Origin: CAWDMC01 sp963803295
GTDB taxonomy: Bacteria; Acidobacteriota; Terriglobia; UBA7540
Assembly: GCA_963803295.1 (NCBI GenBank)
Contig: CAWDMC010000003.1
Coordinates: 62,001 to 126,000 of the forward strand
Length of the DNA stretch: 64,000 nt
Direction: 5' to 3'
The notes under the pieces were generated by a model, which ran no database searches, was not told the DNA's origin, and was given only the letters and a program-made list of their open reading frames with translations. A program made the translations under genes and the position numbers. Each line of letters begins with the position of its first letter. The stretch's first letter is position 1. Shown here one piece after another: positions 28,392 through 40,533 of the stretch.

Positions 28392-29405
28392 TTAGGTTCC
28401 CAACGAGGACACCAGTTCTGATGCCACCGCAGCGAGCAAAATGGAGGCGAGCGCCGACCCTGCCGGCTCGCTGACGGCGGGCAAGAGGACCGCCAGGGAA
28501 GAGACTTCCGTTAGCTCGCGGTCAGCACTGTCAGTCACTGACAGGATGCGCAGCTTGAGCCGTCTGCAGGTGTTTACAATCTGATGAACTTCTTTTTTCG
28601 CCCGGCAACACGAGCCGGAAAGGATAATCAGGGGCTTGCCTTCTTCCAGCCCTACGAAATGAGGCCTGAACTCGCCCGCGTCCCACACTTCCGCCTTCAT
28701 CCGGCACAGCGTCCTCGCTAGCAGGGCCCAGGCTGCGGCCACCGGCCGGTAGAACCCTCCCGCGATCACGGGAAATCCCGCTGCGCCCTTCAGCGCCGCA
28801 GCGAAAGCGCGGAAGACATCGTGGAGCTGGGTGACAATCCAGTCCGCCTGTTCCGGCAGCTTTTCCAGATCTGCCTCGACTCCGGGGATGTACTTCTCGG
28901 GACGCTTCAATAAGCGCGCCGCCAAAACCGCTGTGTAGCTCAGTGCAACCTGCTGGCACACCATCGATACAAGATGAGAATCACCTTCCTCGCCCGCTCG
29001 CACGAGAAGGAGGCCCTGTGCCATTCTCGCCAGGGGGCTCTCGGCTTTTCCCGTTACGGCCAGCACAATCGCACCCCGCCGCCGCGCCCCCTCGGCCACG
29101 TCCAGGGTTGCCGCGGTAGCACCCGATTGGGAAATGGCCAGTAACACCGAGCGCCCCCGCATCGAGCCCAGGCTGTAGGCGCGCAATTCGTGGGCGGGCC
29201 TCACCACCACCGGCCAGCCCGCGTAACTCTCAAAGGCGTAAGCGGCCGTCTGGGCGGCGAGAAAGGAGGCACCACTGCCGGTGGCGAAAAGAGTGCTGTC
29301 ACCCCAGCGGGTCTGCCGGATCAGCGCCTCGTACTCCGGCCGCCCCTTTTCGAGGGTTTCGTTTAACGCGCCGGGAATATTTGCGACCTGCTGTTTGAGA
29401 GTCAT
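28392..29405 (-). CDS. SIS-domain sugar isomerase-like protein
   Basis: The 337-residue protein contains two sugar-isomerase (SIS) folds like the isomerase half of glucosamine-6-phosphate synthase and the AgaS/FrlB group. The first SIS has the phosphosugar-binding patterns LFATGSGASF (about residue 40) and AISQSGATAATLD (about 90). The second spans about 200-320, with LIILSGSCC in place of the usual Ser-rich loop. There is no glutaminase domain, so it cannot make glucosamine-6-phosphate from glutamine. A deglycase or aminosugar isomerase role is likely. It lies 79 bp after the end of typA. Confidence 0.82.
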   Translation of the reverse strand: MTLKQQVANIPGALNETLEKGRPEYEALIRQTRWGDSTLFATGSGASFLAAQTAAYAFESYAGWPVVVRPAHELRAYSLGSMRGRSVLLAISQSGATAATLDVAEGARRRGAIVLAVTGKAESPLARMAQGLLLVRAGEEGDSHLVSMVCQQVALSYTAVLAARLLKRPEKYIPGVEADLEKLPEQADWIVTQLHDVFRAFAAALKGAAGFPVIAGGFYRPVAAAWALLARTLCRMKAEVWDAGEFRPHFVGLEEGKPLIILSGSCCRAKKEVHQIVNTCRRLKLRILSVTDSADRELTEVSSLAVLLPAVSEPAGSALASILLAAVASELVSSLGT

Positions 29406-29484
29406 GTGTTCAGGGATCGAAAAGCCAACAGGTCATGTTACTTGATAAACCCACAACGCGCGACCCGGGAATGGAATACAGAGG

Positions 29485-31315
<1,831 letters not shown>

Positions 31316-31416
31316 ATCTTCCTGGATAGAATGGCGGGCGATCCGCGGAACAGCCATTTAAGAGTATAGCAGGCCTTGGAAAGCTGGGGCGGGGTAGCTA
31401 GACGTGAAGCATCGAC

Positions 31417-31875
31417 TTACTCCACGGTGATACGGCCTTCAATCCTGCCGTACTTCTCTGCGGTTATGATGTCCCGGCCCACGAGATCGTGCTTGCGGCG
31501 GTAAGGACGGCCGTCCACGATTCTCTGGGCGTCGTCGGCATTCAACCCGGGGAGATCCGCCAGCGCGCCCTTCGATGCGGAGTTGAGGTTGAGCGTCCGG
31601 GAAGGCGACGTTCCGCCGCGCTCCCATCCTTCCTTCATGCCTTCTGCCGCGACTTTGGCCTTGTGCTGAAGCTCCTTGGTGGCCTCGTCAAGTTTGCGTG
31701 CCGCCAGCTGCCCTTCTTCTTTAGCTTTGGCGGTAGCATTGGCCACCTTGTCCTTCATTTCCTGATCCTGTGCCGGAGTGGAATTTTGGTCGCGGGGAGC
31801 GCACGCGGCCAGTGTCAAGACGACGAAGACACCCAGAAGGAGCGGAACTTTCTGGATCACACGATGGCGCTTCAT
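31417..31875 (-). CDS. Lipoprotein with C-terminal helix-hairpin-helix domain
   Basis: The 152-residue protein begins with a lipoprotein signal (VVLTLAACAP, Cys near residue 25). A charged helical stretch rich in Lys/Glu/Ala follows (about 36-80), probably a coiled coil. Residues 92-150 form a ComEA-like helix-hairpin-helix (LNLNSASKGALADLPGLNADDA). In ComEA this fold binds double-stranded DNA at the cell surface during DNA uptake. Whether this protein binds DNA is inference; other HhH lipoproteins have no known role. No competence genes are nearby. Confidence 0.75.
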   Translation of the reverse strand: MKRHRVIQKVPLLLGVFVVLTLAACAPRDQNSTPAQDQEMKDKVANATAKAKEEGQLAARKLDEATKELQHKAKVAAEGMKEGWERGGTSPSRTLNLNSASKGALADLPGLNADDAQRIVDGRPYRRKHDLVGRDIITAEKYGRIEGRITVE

Positions 31876-32088
31876 TTTGACCTCTGTTAGTTAGCAATTT
31901 CATCTCTGCTATTTGTTGGATGCGAGGCCGCCCCTTTCTGGCTTTTGTGGCAAGGGTCTCGATCGGTACAATGCCCAAGCTCTTCGTTCCGGTTCTATGG
32001 TTCATAGCATCCGGTCCCTAGGATGTGGGAGGCGGCGGACCTGAATCACTGCCACCAAGCAGATGGACCGGTAAGGTGTCTCGAAGCG

Positions 32089-33201
32089 TCAACGCTCAGG
32101 TGCAGTAAACGGAGTGGCGTGCAGTTGCAGCGTGACTCCCCCTCTCAACACGAGGACTCTGGTGAGGCGCTCCGCACGCCGTTGAGAGGCGGTCCGGTTT
32201 AGTTTTATGGCGAAGTCCTCCTCTCCTACCCGCACGCCTTCTATCGCCAGGATGATGTCGCCGCCCAGAAGCACTGGTTCGTCATCGATCACAGCGACGA
32301 TATTCCCGGGCAGTAAGCCGAGGCGTTCCGCCGGAGAGCCTGACGCTACGCGCTGCACCAGGATTCCGGCGGACTGCGGGAGGTTGAAAGCCTTGGCTAA
32401 GGCGCCATTAAGCTGGTAGCCCTCAAACCCGCTCCAGAACGGCTTTTGTTCGAGGAGCAGTCTGCGCGCCGTGTTGGACGTCACCACAAAATTTAGCCCC
32501 CTGGCTCCCTCCGACTCGCCGAAGCCAAAACTAACAATCCCGACAGCCTTACCGTCGAGATTGAATATGGGAGCCCCGGAGTCGCCGCCGTTAATGGAAG
32601 CGTCTGTTTGCAGAAGCTCTTCTTCTCCTGTCGAGAGGTCACCAAAAACTCGATGGGGCTTCCGAATTCCGCTGATATGGCCGTAGCTCATCGTCTGGCT
32701 AAGGCCGAGCGGTGCGCCAACGATAAACACCTCGTCGCCCACTTCCATGTTGTCCGAATCCGCCAGCGTCGCCACGGTTGCGCCCGCCGGAACACGCTCC
32801 AGTTGCGGCAACGCGACATCCACGAGAGGTTCGGAGGACACTACCCGTGCGTGCACCTTCTCACTTTGAGGGAACTTAACCGACACTTCTTCCGCTACTT
32901 CCACGAGATGGGCTGCTGTAAGAACCCTGCCGTCGGGCGAAATAAGGAAACCGGAGCCGGTAAACTCCTGGGGGCGCACGGACTGGCTGCTTTTTGCGAG
33001 TGGGGCAGGTTCCCTTGTTTCGATGACTGCTACGGAGGACGCGACCTGCCTGAATGTTTCCCTCAGGCTCGTAGCCCGCGCGCAAACGGCGGAGGACATC
33101 GTGAGCACGCTGGCAGCCAGAACCGCAGTGGCACATCGCGTCGCAGGATCACCCGGCGGCGTTGCTGGCGATGGGGACCGGCGCGGTTTAGATCGATTCA
33201 C
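32089..33201 (-). CDS. Exported HtrA/DegP-like serine protease with one PDZ domain
   Basis: The 370-residue protein has a signal-like N-terminus (hydrophobic about 24-43). The trypsin-like domain has His in LTAAHLV, Asp in VDVALPQLE and the active Ser in INGGDSGAPIF. A PDZ domain follows (about 255-345). DegP-type proteases remove or refold damaged envelope proteins. Only one PDZ is present, as in DegS-like or short HtrA forms. The start is GTG at 33201, overlapping the HAD gene's stop in GTGA, so the two are translationally coupled. Confidence 0.86.
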   Translation of the reverse strand: MNRSKPRRSPSPATPPGDPATRCATAVLAASVLTMSSAVCARATSLRETFRQVASSVAVIETREPAPLAKSSQSVRPQEFTGSGFLISPDGRVLTAAHLVEVAEEVSVKFPQSEKVHARVVSSEPLVDVALPQLERVPAGATVATLADSDNMEVGDEVFIVGAPLGLSQTMSYGHISGIRKPHRVFGDLSTGEEELLQTDASINGGDSGAPIFNLDGKAVGIVSFGFGESEGARGLNFVVTSNTARRLLLEQKPFWSGFEGYQLNGALAKAFNLPQSAGILVQRVASGSPAERLGLLPGNIVAVIDDEPVLLGGDIILAIEGVRVGEEDFAIKLNRTASQRRAERLTRVLVLRGGVTLQLHATPFTAPER

Positions 33202-33907
33202 TCTAGGGCCCGTACTCCTACTTCGTCAAGGTGCTGCATGAGATCGGCTGGGTCCTGATAGACGCGATAAGCGCCGGTACGCTCCAGTTCATCCTGGCCG
33301 TAGCCCCCGGAAAGCAATCCCACGCCGAGAGCGCGGGCCCGGCGCGCCGCCAGCATATCCCACACGCTATCGCCCACGACGACCGCGGATTCGATCGGCA
33401 CCTGCAGGCGCTGGGCCGCCGCGAGAAACAGATCCGGATCGGGCTTGGCGTACTGCACCAAGTCACGGGTAATAATAGGCACTTCGGGCGGCAGATCGAG
33501 CAGGCTGAGGGGTTGCCTCGCAGTCTCCAGGCGACCGCTGGTGGCGATCGCGTAAGGCACGTCCAGTCGCGAAAGCAGCGCCACCAACTCACGCGCGCCG
33601 GGCAGCGGCCTGACGCTCCGCACGCGTTCCTTATAGGCTTCCGCATGCAGTTTCTGGAGCCGTTCCGCTTCGTCCACGCCGATCGGACGTCCCGTCTCGC
33701 GCAGTAGGGCGTTGATGAAAAGCCCGCCGCTCATACCGATGCGACGGTGGATGCGCCAGACCGCCAGTTCGATGCCGCCTGCTTCGAGCGCCTCGCGCCA
33801 AGCCAGTACGTGCTGATACACGCTATCCACCAGCGTGCCGTCCAGATCGAAAAGGATCGCCATCGCCGGAGTGTTCTTGCCGCTGCCGGATGGTTCAGTC
33901 TGAGCCA

Positions 33908-33908
<1 letters not shown>
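33198..33908 (-). CDS. HAD-superfamily phosphatase (phosphoglycolate phosphatase-like)
   Basis: The 236-residue protein is a subfamily IA HAD hydrolase. Motif I is LFDLDGTLVDS (the nucleophile Asp and general acid Asp), motif II the Ser in IATSGR, motif III the Lys in AKPDPDLF, and motif IV VVGDSVWDM. The cap between motif I and II is helical (type C1). Phosphoglycolate, beta-phosphoglucomutase and sugar-phosphate phosphatases share this layout, so the substrate is not assigned. ATG 33908 overlaps the gltA stop by one base (TGATG). An upstream in-frame start at 33932 lies inside gltA and is less likely. Confidence 0.85.
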
Positions 33909-35029
<1,121 letters not shown>

Positions 35030-35080
35030 TCTCAATCCTCCGCAATCCCCGACGGCATTACGCTCATCGAGGTCCTACCC

Positions 35081-35109
35081 ATGATACCTAGTGAGATGGG
35101 GCAACACAA
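35081..35109 (-). promoter_or_regulatory. gltA: Putative promoter of gltA
   Basis: Minus strand: TTGTGT (35109-35104), 17-nt spacer, TATCAT (35086-35081). It lies about 50 bp before the gltA ATG, leaving room for its ribosome site. Confidence 0.45.
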
Positions 35110-35201
35110 GGAGCCGTATCGTGCAATCGCGCAAGCTAAAAGTAATGAGGTCCAAGATCCAGCGAGCCAGCTTGGCTACGACCACAAAGGCGAATTCGGG
35201 C

Positions 35202-35230
35202 TTGTCAGGCCAGTCTGTCTGGTCTATATT
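35202..35230 (+). promoter_or_regulatory. Putative promoter of the Ser/Thr kinase gene
   Basis: TTGTCA (35202-35207), 17-nt spacer, TATATT (35225-35230), both close to the housekeeping-sigma consensus. Confidence 0.5.
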
Positions 35231-35411
35231 GATGCTGGGTATTTTCGCCTCGGACTCCGACGGGAAGCGTCCACACCTTCCACCCTCGAAGCGGTGGAAC
35301 GAAAGCGGAAAGCGAGAAGGGCGCTTTCCCGCTCTAGGGGCTTGCTCGTTTCTTGCGCTGCGACGGCGTGAATCCCTTTCGCTCAACCCACTTGCCCTGA
35401 AAAGGTAAAAG

Positions 35412-37217
35412 ATGGCCGACACTCTGACTAAAGCCGGGCGCTATCAGATTCTCGAAGAGCTGGGCAGAGGCTCCATGGGCGTAGTCTACAAGGGCTACGA
35501 TCCCGTCATCGGACGGACTGTCGCCATCAAGACGATGCGAGCCGACGCTGCCGGCGGCGGATTTGAGGAGTTCTCTGCCCGTTTCAAGAGCGAAGCCCGT
35601 GCCGCTGGTATTCTCTCGCATCCTAATATTGTCACCATCTATGATTTCGGCGAAGACCAGGGCATCCTTTACCTCGCTATGGAACTGCTAAGCGGTAAGT
35701 CGCTTCAGCAGGTGCTCAGAGACGAGCACGTTCTGTCGATCGGGAGCGTGATTCCGATTTATGAGCAGGTTTCGCGCGCCCTCGATCACGCCCACCGCCG
35801 GCACGTGGTGCATCGCGACGTCAAGCCCGGCAACATAATGGTTCTCGATGATGGAGTCGTGAAGGTGGCTGACTTCGGGATTGCCAAGGTGCTAGGCAGC
35901 GCCTCGGGCATGACCCACACCGGGCTTATGGTGGGCACCCCGAACTACATGTCGCCCGAGCAAGTGCGCGGGCAGACCATTGACGGACGCACCGACATCT
36001 TCGCACTCGGCGTAATCCTTTACGAGGCGCTCACAGGACAGCGGCCTTTCGCTGGTCAGAACATTACCACGGTCATTTACAAGATCATCAATGAGGATCC
36101 CGCGCCGATTGCAATCGAGCCCACCATACATCCTGGCCTATGGAAGGTGATCGGCAAGTCCCTGGCCAAGAGACCCGACGATCGTTACCAAACGTGCTGG
36201 GACTTGTTCCAGGACCTAAAGAACTACCAGAATCTTGGCAGCGATCAGACGCTCGTGACCGCTGTAGGAGCGCTCCCGAGAGAGCCCGGACCACCCGAAT
36301 TTCGTCAGCCGCTTTCTGTCGCGAGCGTTCCCGCATCGGCCCAAATGCCGAGACCTGCCGAGTTGGCCGCCCCCAAGGTCGCCGTTCCGCCGATTGAACC
36401 CGCGCCATCCGCTCGGGTCCCTAAGCGAATCCCGCTCGTTCCCGTGGCCGCGGGGGTGCTCGCGATCCTTTTATCGATCAGTGGCTACCTGCTCTACCAT
36501 CGCGCCACGGCAAGGGTGCCACCCGCGGCATCTTCGACAACGAGCAGCTCTAAATCGCCCGTCACCGAGAGCAATCGGGCCCCAGCGAGCTCTCCGGCGG
36601 CGACATCCTCGGTACCAGCGGAGCAAAAAGGAAACGCCGAGGCGCCGTCGGAAGCACCCGACTCTCCGCAAACCGTCGCGGTCGCCGAAAATACGAAACC
36701 GGCCTCGACTCCGGCGCCCATGGAAAAGGGTTCCCCTCCGAACGACTTCCAAACTCTGCAGAACGTGGCCAAAGGGGCTCCCGGCAGAGAAGGTTCTCGT
36801 AAAGACCTAAAGCCACCGGAACCTAAGCTGGCCGTTGCCGCCCCGGTAGTGCTGGCGACAAGTGTGTCGTCACCCCCGCCCGTATCCAATACGTCTGCCG
36901 GTGCTCCTAGCCCTGCCCAGAATACTTCAAGCCCTGCCGCAGTCCAGCCGCAGCAGCAGACAGCGTCATCCTCGCCGCCAGCGCCGACTTCGGCCAATAC
37001 GAGCCAGTTCCTGCTCGAGACAGAGCCCACCGATCTTGAGACAGTTATCGACGGCAAGTCTTATGGCAAGACGCCGGTTGTGGCCAACTTGACCATCGGC
37101 AAGCACAGCTTGGTCCTAAAATCGATGGGCGTGGACGTCATGAAGACGAGCTTTCAGCAGACCATCGATGACACCTATAAGAAGTATGTTCTGCCCATCA
37201 CCCGCCCGGTACAGTAA
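35412..37217 (+). CDS. Membrane-bound Ser/Thr protein kinase (PknB type)
   Basis: The 601-residue protein has a complete Hanks-type kinase domain (about 10-275): glycine loop LGRGSMGVVYKG, VAIK lysine, HRDVKPGN catalytic loop, DFG, and VGTPNYMSPEQ activation segment. A Pro/Ala-rich linker leads to a single membrane helix (about 341-361), then a long Ser/Pro/Ala-rich extracytoplasmic stretch. A small beta domain at 535-598 (FLLETEPTDLETVIDGKSYGKTP) resembles a PEGA repeat, thought to bind surface structures. Substrates are unknown. It has no phosphatase partner here. Confidence 0.9.
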   Translation: MADTLTKAGRYQILEELGRGSMGVVYKGYDPVIGRTVAIKTMRADAAGGGFEEFSARFKSEARAAGILSHPNIVTIYDFGEDQGILYLAMELLSGKSLQQVLRDEHVLSIGSVIPIYEQVSRALDHAHRRHVVHRDVKPGNIMVLDDGVVKVADFGIAKVLGSASGMTHTGLMVGTPNYMSPEQVRGQTIDGRTDIFALGVILYEALTGQRPFAGQNITTVIYKIINEDPAPIAIEPTIHPGLWKVIGKSLAKRPDDRYQTCWDLFQDLKNYQNLGSDQTLVTAVGALPREPGPPEFRQPLSVASVPASAQMPRPAELAAPKVAVPPIEPAPSARVPKRIPLVPVAAGVLAILLSISGYLLYHRATARVPPAASSTTSSSKSPVTESNRAPASSPAATSSVPAEQKGNAEAPSEAPDSPQTVAVAENTKPASTPAPMEKGSPPNDFQTLQNVAKGAPGREGSRKDLKPPEPKLAVAAPVVLATSVSSPPPVSNTSAGAPSPAQNTSSPAAVQPQQQTASSSPPAPTSANTSQFLLETEPTDLETVIDGKSYGKTPVVANLTIGKHSLVLKSMGVDVMKTSFQQTIDDTYKKYVLPITRPVQ

Positions 37218-37349
37218 GCCGTGCAGTTAACAGTCACGTCCGGGAAAGGCCCCCGCACGTGCCATTCGGAGCCACAGCGCAAGCGGCCATAGTCCCCCTC
37301 GAAACGGTTCTCTGCTCGGCCTTGCCCGTGAGGGATTCAAACACCGCTT

Positions 37350-37377
37350 TTGATTTAGCCCCATTCGCGGCTACAAT
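37350..37377 (+). promoter_or_regulatory. Promoter of the foldase gene, leaderless type
   Basis: TTGATT (37350-37355), 16-nt spacer, TACAAT (37372-37377). The -10 box ends six bases before ATG 37384, which has no Shine-Dalgarno sequence. Confidence 0.5.
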
Positions 37378-37383
37378 CCGACC

Positions 37384-38475
37384 ATGCCCATCATCAAGAC
37401 GCTTCTTTCGCCTCATTCCAAACTGCTGAATTCAATGGCTAAATCTCGCCTCCGATTCGCATTCGTAGCCGGCGCACTTTCCACCCTGCTACTCCTCGGA
37501 TTCGCCCAATGCGGACGGCCTCGTTCGTCCGGCCGCGAGGTTTGGGCAGAAGTGGATGACAGCCCCATTTACCGCGATCAAGTTGAGACCGCCTATCGCG
37601 CCCGCTTGACATCCGGTTCCGATACGGGCAGTCCGCAGCAGATCGTCAGTCAAAAGCTGAACGTTCTCAACGAATTGATCGACGAACAGCTTCTGCTGGC
37701 GCATGCCTCACACTCCCAGATCGCCGTTTCCGAGGCCGATGTCGACAAGGCCGTAGCAGACCGGCAGAGTCCTTACGGAAAAGAGGAGTTCCAGAAGAAG
37801 CTCACTGAACAGGGTCTGTCAGAGGCCGACTTTCGCCAGCAAGTCCGCCGGGGCCTGATCATGCAGAAGCTCCTGAACAAAGAGGTCACCTCGCGTCTCA
37901 AAGTCACCGACGAGGAGATCGCCACCTATTACGCACACAATAAGAGCGTCTTCAGCGTGCCCGAAACCACCTATCACCTTGCCCAAATCGAGGTCGCACC
38001 GGCTGCCAACGACAACACTCGAGCGGGTGCCGCAACCAGCCTGCAGGCTGCCGAACGCAAGATCGCGGCCTTGTACATGCGGCTTAAGGCCGGAGAGGAC
38101 TTCGCCAATCTTGCCCAACAGTTCTCCGACGATCCGAAGACACGCCCCGGAGGCGGTGACATGGGCTTTTTGCCCGCCTCGAATCTCCCTGCCCCAATCA
38201 AAAAGGTGATCGATTCCCTCAAGATTGGCCAGGTCACCGGCATCATGCCCCTCGGTAACAGTTTTCATATCATCAAACTGCTTGGTCGCGAAGAACCCGG
38301 CCAGCATCCTCTTTCGGACCCCCAAGTCCAGGCCAATATCCGCCGTGGTCTGATGAACGAGAAGCAGGAGTTGCTCCAGGCCGCCTATGTCGAGGACCTG
38401 CGCAACCGTGCCAGAATCGTGGATTACCTGGCGCGCAAGGTGGTCTCCACCGCGGGCCAGCTGGAGGATAAGTAG
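37384..38475 (+). CDS. Peptidylprolyl isomerase, PpiC/SurA type (exported foldase)
   Basis: A 363-residue secreted protein-folding helper. The signal region is unusually long if ATG 37384 is used (hydrophobic core about 24-40, with a Cys in FAQCGRP that could be a weak lipobox). A second in-frame ATG at 37435 would give a tighter signal peptide but has no ribosome site either. A SurA N-like helical domain spans about 55-185, followed by a parvulin domain (about 195-290; SDDPKTRPGGGDMGFLP and FHIIKLLGRE). Such proteins aid outer-membrane or exported protein folding in the periplasm. Confidence 0.88.
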   Translation: MPIIKTLLSPHSKLLNSMAKSRLRFAFVAGALSTLLLLGFAQCGRPRSSGREVWAEVDDSPIYRDQVETAYRARLTSGSDTGSPQQIVSQKLNVLNELIDEQLLLAHASHSQIAVSEADVDKAVADRQSPYGKEEFQKKLTEQGLSEADFRQQVRRGLIMQKLLNKEVTSRLKVTDEEIATYYAHNKSVFSVPETTYHLAQIEVAPAANDNTRAGAATSLQAAERKIAALYMRLKAGEDFANLAQQFSDDPKTRPGGGDMGFLPASNLPAPIKKVIDSLKIGQVTGIMPLGNSFHIIKLLGREEPGQHPLSDPQVQANIRRGLMNEKQELLQAAYVEDLRNRARIVDYLARKVVSTAGQLEDK

Positions 38476-38613
38476 TGGCGATCTGTCGCCGGTTGGTTGA
38501 AGGATTCCGGTGCCGCATTCCTCGTGGTGAATGACGGTGCCCGCCGCGCCTATTCCGCAATCCTGATTGTTTTCGAGACAGACAGCAACGGGCAGGGGCC
38601 GCCATGCCGGCGT

Positions 38614-38664
38614 GTACTTTACATAACAAAGTACTTGACGGCACGCCAAGACCTGATTTATGCT
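38614..38664 (+). promoter_or_regulatory. Operator and promoter of the membrane protein-regulator-UppS operon
   Basis: An inverted repeat GTACTTT-acataac-AAAGTAC (38614-38634) runs into a perfect palindrome AAGTACTT (38629-38636). This overlaps the -35 box TTGACG (38635-38640). An 18-nt spacer leads to TATGCT (38659-38664), which ends seven bases before ATG 38672. The same AAAGTACTTGA element and spacing recur at the promoter near 42000. Confidence 0.7.
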
Positions 38665-38671
38665 GTGCAGG

Positions 38672-39277
38672 ATGTTTCCTGATCGACGATTGCACTTCCG
38701 CACTCACCAGCAACGCCAGCGCGCTTTGGAAAATCTGCGCTTCATCCGCGAGACCATGGAGCGCTCCGCGTCCTTTACCGCTGTTCCCGGCTGGGGCGGA
38801 CTGGCCATGGGGATTACGGGGCTCGTGGCTGCGCGCGCTGCGTTGCATCAGACCTCGCCCCGCGCCTGGCTCGCCACCTGGCTGGTCGCCGCTCTAGTCG
38901 CAATTGCAATCGGGATTGCGACGCTGCTTTGGAAGGCCCGCAAATCCGATACTCCGTTGCTTTTCGGCGCCGGTCGAAAATTTGCCCTGAGTCTCTCGCC
39001 ACCCATCGGAGCAGGCGCGGTGCTCACCGGTGCCTTGTATTTCGCCGGTGCCACAGCAATCCTGCCCGGCTTATGGCTACTGCTTTATGGAGCCGGAGTG
39101 GTCACGGGCGGAGCATTCTCGGTCAAAGTCGTGCCCGTGATGGGACTTTGCCTGATGTTGCTGGGCGCGACCGCGTTAATAGCGCCTCCTTCCTGGGGTA
39201 ACTATTTTTTGGCCATTGGATTCGGCGGAGTACACATATTGTTCGGGCTGATTATCGGAAGGAGGTACGGTGGCTGA
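38672..39277 (+). CDS. Six-helix membrane protein, first gene of the AAGTACTT operon
   Basis: ATG 38672 gives 201 residues. The open frame reaches 38660, but that ATG lies inside the -10 box, so it cannot be used from this promoter. A basic, Arg/Gln-rich start of about 40 residues (RTHQQRQRALENLRFIRETMER) precedes six likely membrane helices, beginning at AVPGWGGLAMG and ending FGLIIGRRYG. I recognise no catalytic motif and no named family. The stop overlaps the following regulator's GTG start by eight bases, so the two are coupled. A sensor or partner role for the regulator is possible but unproven. Confidence 0.75.
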   Translation: MFPDRRLHFRTHQQRQRALENLRFIRETMERSASFTAVPGWGGLAMGITGLVAARAALHQTSPRAWLATWLVAALVAIAIGIATLLWKARKSDTPLLFGAGRKFALSLSPPIGAGAVLTGALYFAGATAILPGLWLLLYGAGVVTGGAFSVKVVPVMGLCLMLLGATALIAPPSWGNYFLAIGFGGVHILFGLIIGRRYGG

Positions 39278-39713
39278 CCCTGATGTCCTTCGACGGAAGC
39301 GCAAACCCTCTCGTGCGGCTACGAAGTTTCAAGAGCAACTTTCTATCCAAGAGAGGGCAGCGGGGTCGTCGGCTGCAGGTCGGCGACCGCGCAACGCCAC
39401 CTTGCCAACTGCTCCTGAGCCTCTTGCTTTCGATCGCCTCATCCACGAACAGATTCGGCTGGGTATTCTCAGTGCGCTTGCCGCTAGTTCGACTTTGACC
39501 TTCAAGGATCTCAAACGGCTACTTAACGTAACGGATGGCAACCTGAGCGTGCACGCGCGGAAACTGGAGGAAGCCAATTACATTGCCTGCAGCAAGTATT
39601 TCGCGGGACGCGTTCCGAGGACGGAGTATCGCCTGACCGGCCTTGGATGCCGGGCACTGAAGGAGTACCTGGATCAGATGGAAACACTGATCAAGGCGAC
39701 GCGCCGCCAGTAG
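39270..39713 (+). CDS. Winged-helix transcriptional regulator
   Basis: The 147-residue protein starts at GTG 39270 with an excellent ribosome site (AAGGAGG). An unusual basic, low-complexity N-terminus of about 50 residues precedes a winged helix (about 60-140; LGILSALAASSTLTFKDLKRLLNVTDGNLSVHARKLEE, then the wing FAGRVPRTEYRLT). The fold matches the PF13601-type/MarR-like group that lacks a ligand domain. It overlaps the membrane-protein gene and lies just upstream of the prenyltransferase, so it is the best candidate for binding the two AAGTACTT palindromes in this locus. That link is inference. Confidence 0.82.
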   Translation: MADPDVLRRKRKPSRAATKFQEQLSIQERAAGSSAAGRRPRNATLPTAPEPLAFDRLIHEQIRLGILSALAASSTLTFKDLKRLLNVTDGNLSVHARKLEEANYIACSKYFAGRVPRTEYRLTGLGCRALKEYLDQMETLIKATRRQ

Positions 39714-39740
39714 GCGGCGAGGAGAAGGAAGAAAGGTCTA

Positions 39741-39776
39741 GGTCACTTTATGGGGCCAAGTCACTTAAAGGGACCA
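39741..39776 (+). repeat. 18-bp tandem duplication at the start of the UppS-like gene
   Basis: Two adjacent 18-bp units, GTCACTTTATGGGGCCAA and GTCACTTAAAGGGACCAA, start near 39742. They span the ATG and give GPS-HLKGPS at the N-terminus. The spacing is in frame, so it may just add residues. Confidence 0.6.
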
Positions 39777-40532
39777 AGTGGAGATTCGCATAGCAGCCAG
39801 GGACTCCATGTCGCCATCATCATGGACGGGAATGGACGCTGGGCTGAAAGGCAAGGCTTGCTCCGTGAAAACGGGCATGGTGAAGCGGTGCGAGCAGTGC
39901 GTCGCACCGTGCAGGCAGCTCCTTCCCTTCACATCGGTATTCTCACACTGGTCGCTTTTTCGGGGGACAACTGGTATCGACCTGCACGGGAAGTCGCAAG
40001 TCTGATGCAAATCTTTGAGAACTACCTTAAGACGGAAAGGCAAAGTTGGCTGGCAAACGATGTCCGGGTGAACGTGATCGGGCGTCGCGATCGGCTCTCG
40101 CCCTCGCTGCGGCTAGCCGCGGAAGCTACGGAGAACATGACCGCCGGAGGTCTTGCGCTGAACTTGCGTATCGCCATTGATTACTCGGCGCGTGACGCCA
40201 TCATCCAGGCAGCACGCCTATTCCAGCCGCAAATCGGGATGGAGAACGGCTCCGAGCGCGTCAGGTTCGGCCGCTTCCTGTCCGAAGCCATGCACGTTCC
40301 CGAGCCGGCGAGTGAAATCGATTTGCTGATCCGCACCGGAGGCGAGCAGCGCCTAAGCGACTGTTTGCTCTGGGAGATTGCCTACGCCGAACTGATCTTT
40401 CTCGAGCGGATGTGGCCCGAGTTCACGGCCGCCGACCTCGCTGAGGCAATCAGTGAGTTCCGGCGGCGCGATCGGCGCTTCGGCCGGATTCGCGAAACCG
40501 CTGTCACCGCGAGCTGCAGGTCGGGGGCATGA
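39750..40532 (+). CDS. Cis-prenyltransferase of the UppS family
   Basis: A 260-residue enzyme that should add isoprene units in cis to a prenyl diphosphate. The catalytic Asp and phosphate loop are seen in IIMDGNGRWAERQG (about 24-37). FSGDNWYRP matches the usual FSTENWxRP, and RTGGEQRLSDCLLWEIAY matches the RxSGExRLSNFLLWQ region. The loop normally reading GHxAGxxxV is here GHGEAVRAV. Bacteria need one UppS for peptidoglycan; its usual neighbours (cdsA, frr, dxr, tsf) are absent here. This copy sits with a regulator and a B12 radical SAM enzyme, so a specialised lipid role is likely. Product length is unknown. Confidence 0.85.
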   Translation: MGPSHLKGPSGDSHSSQGLHVAIIMDGNGRWAERQGLLRENGHGEAVRAVRRTVQAAPSLHIGILTLVAFSGDNWYRPAREVASLMQIFENYLKTERQSWLANDVRVNVIGRRDRLSPSLRLAAEATENMTAGGLALNLRIAIDYSARDAIIQAARLFQPQIGMENGSERVRFGRFLSEAMHVPEPASEIDLLIRTGGEQRLSDCLLWEIAYAELIFLERMWPEFTAADLAEAISEFRRRDRRFGRIRETAVTASCRSGA

Positions 40533-40533
40533 T

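Larger units (their letters stand above)
35030..35411. other. Divergent promoter region between gltA and a kinase gene
   Basis: The 382-bp gap carries one promoter for each side (35081-35109 minus, 35202-35230 plus). The kinase transcript would have a 5' leader of about 175 nt, in which I see no recognised riboswitch or small gene. Confidence 0.5.

Noticed and set aside
38660..38671. ATG at 38660 as start of the membrane protein
   Set aside because: It lies inside the -10 box TATGCT; the next ATG at 38672 fits the promoter and the protein.
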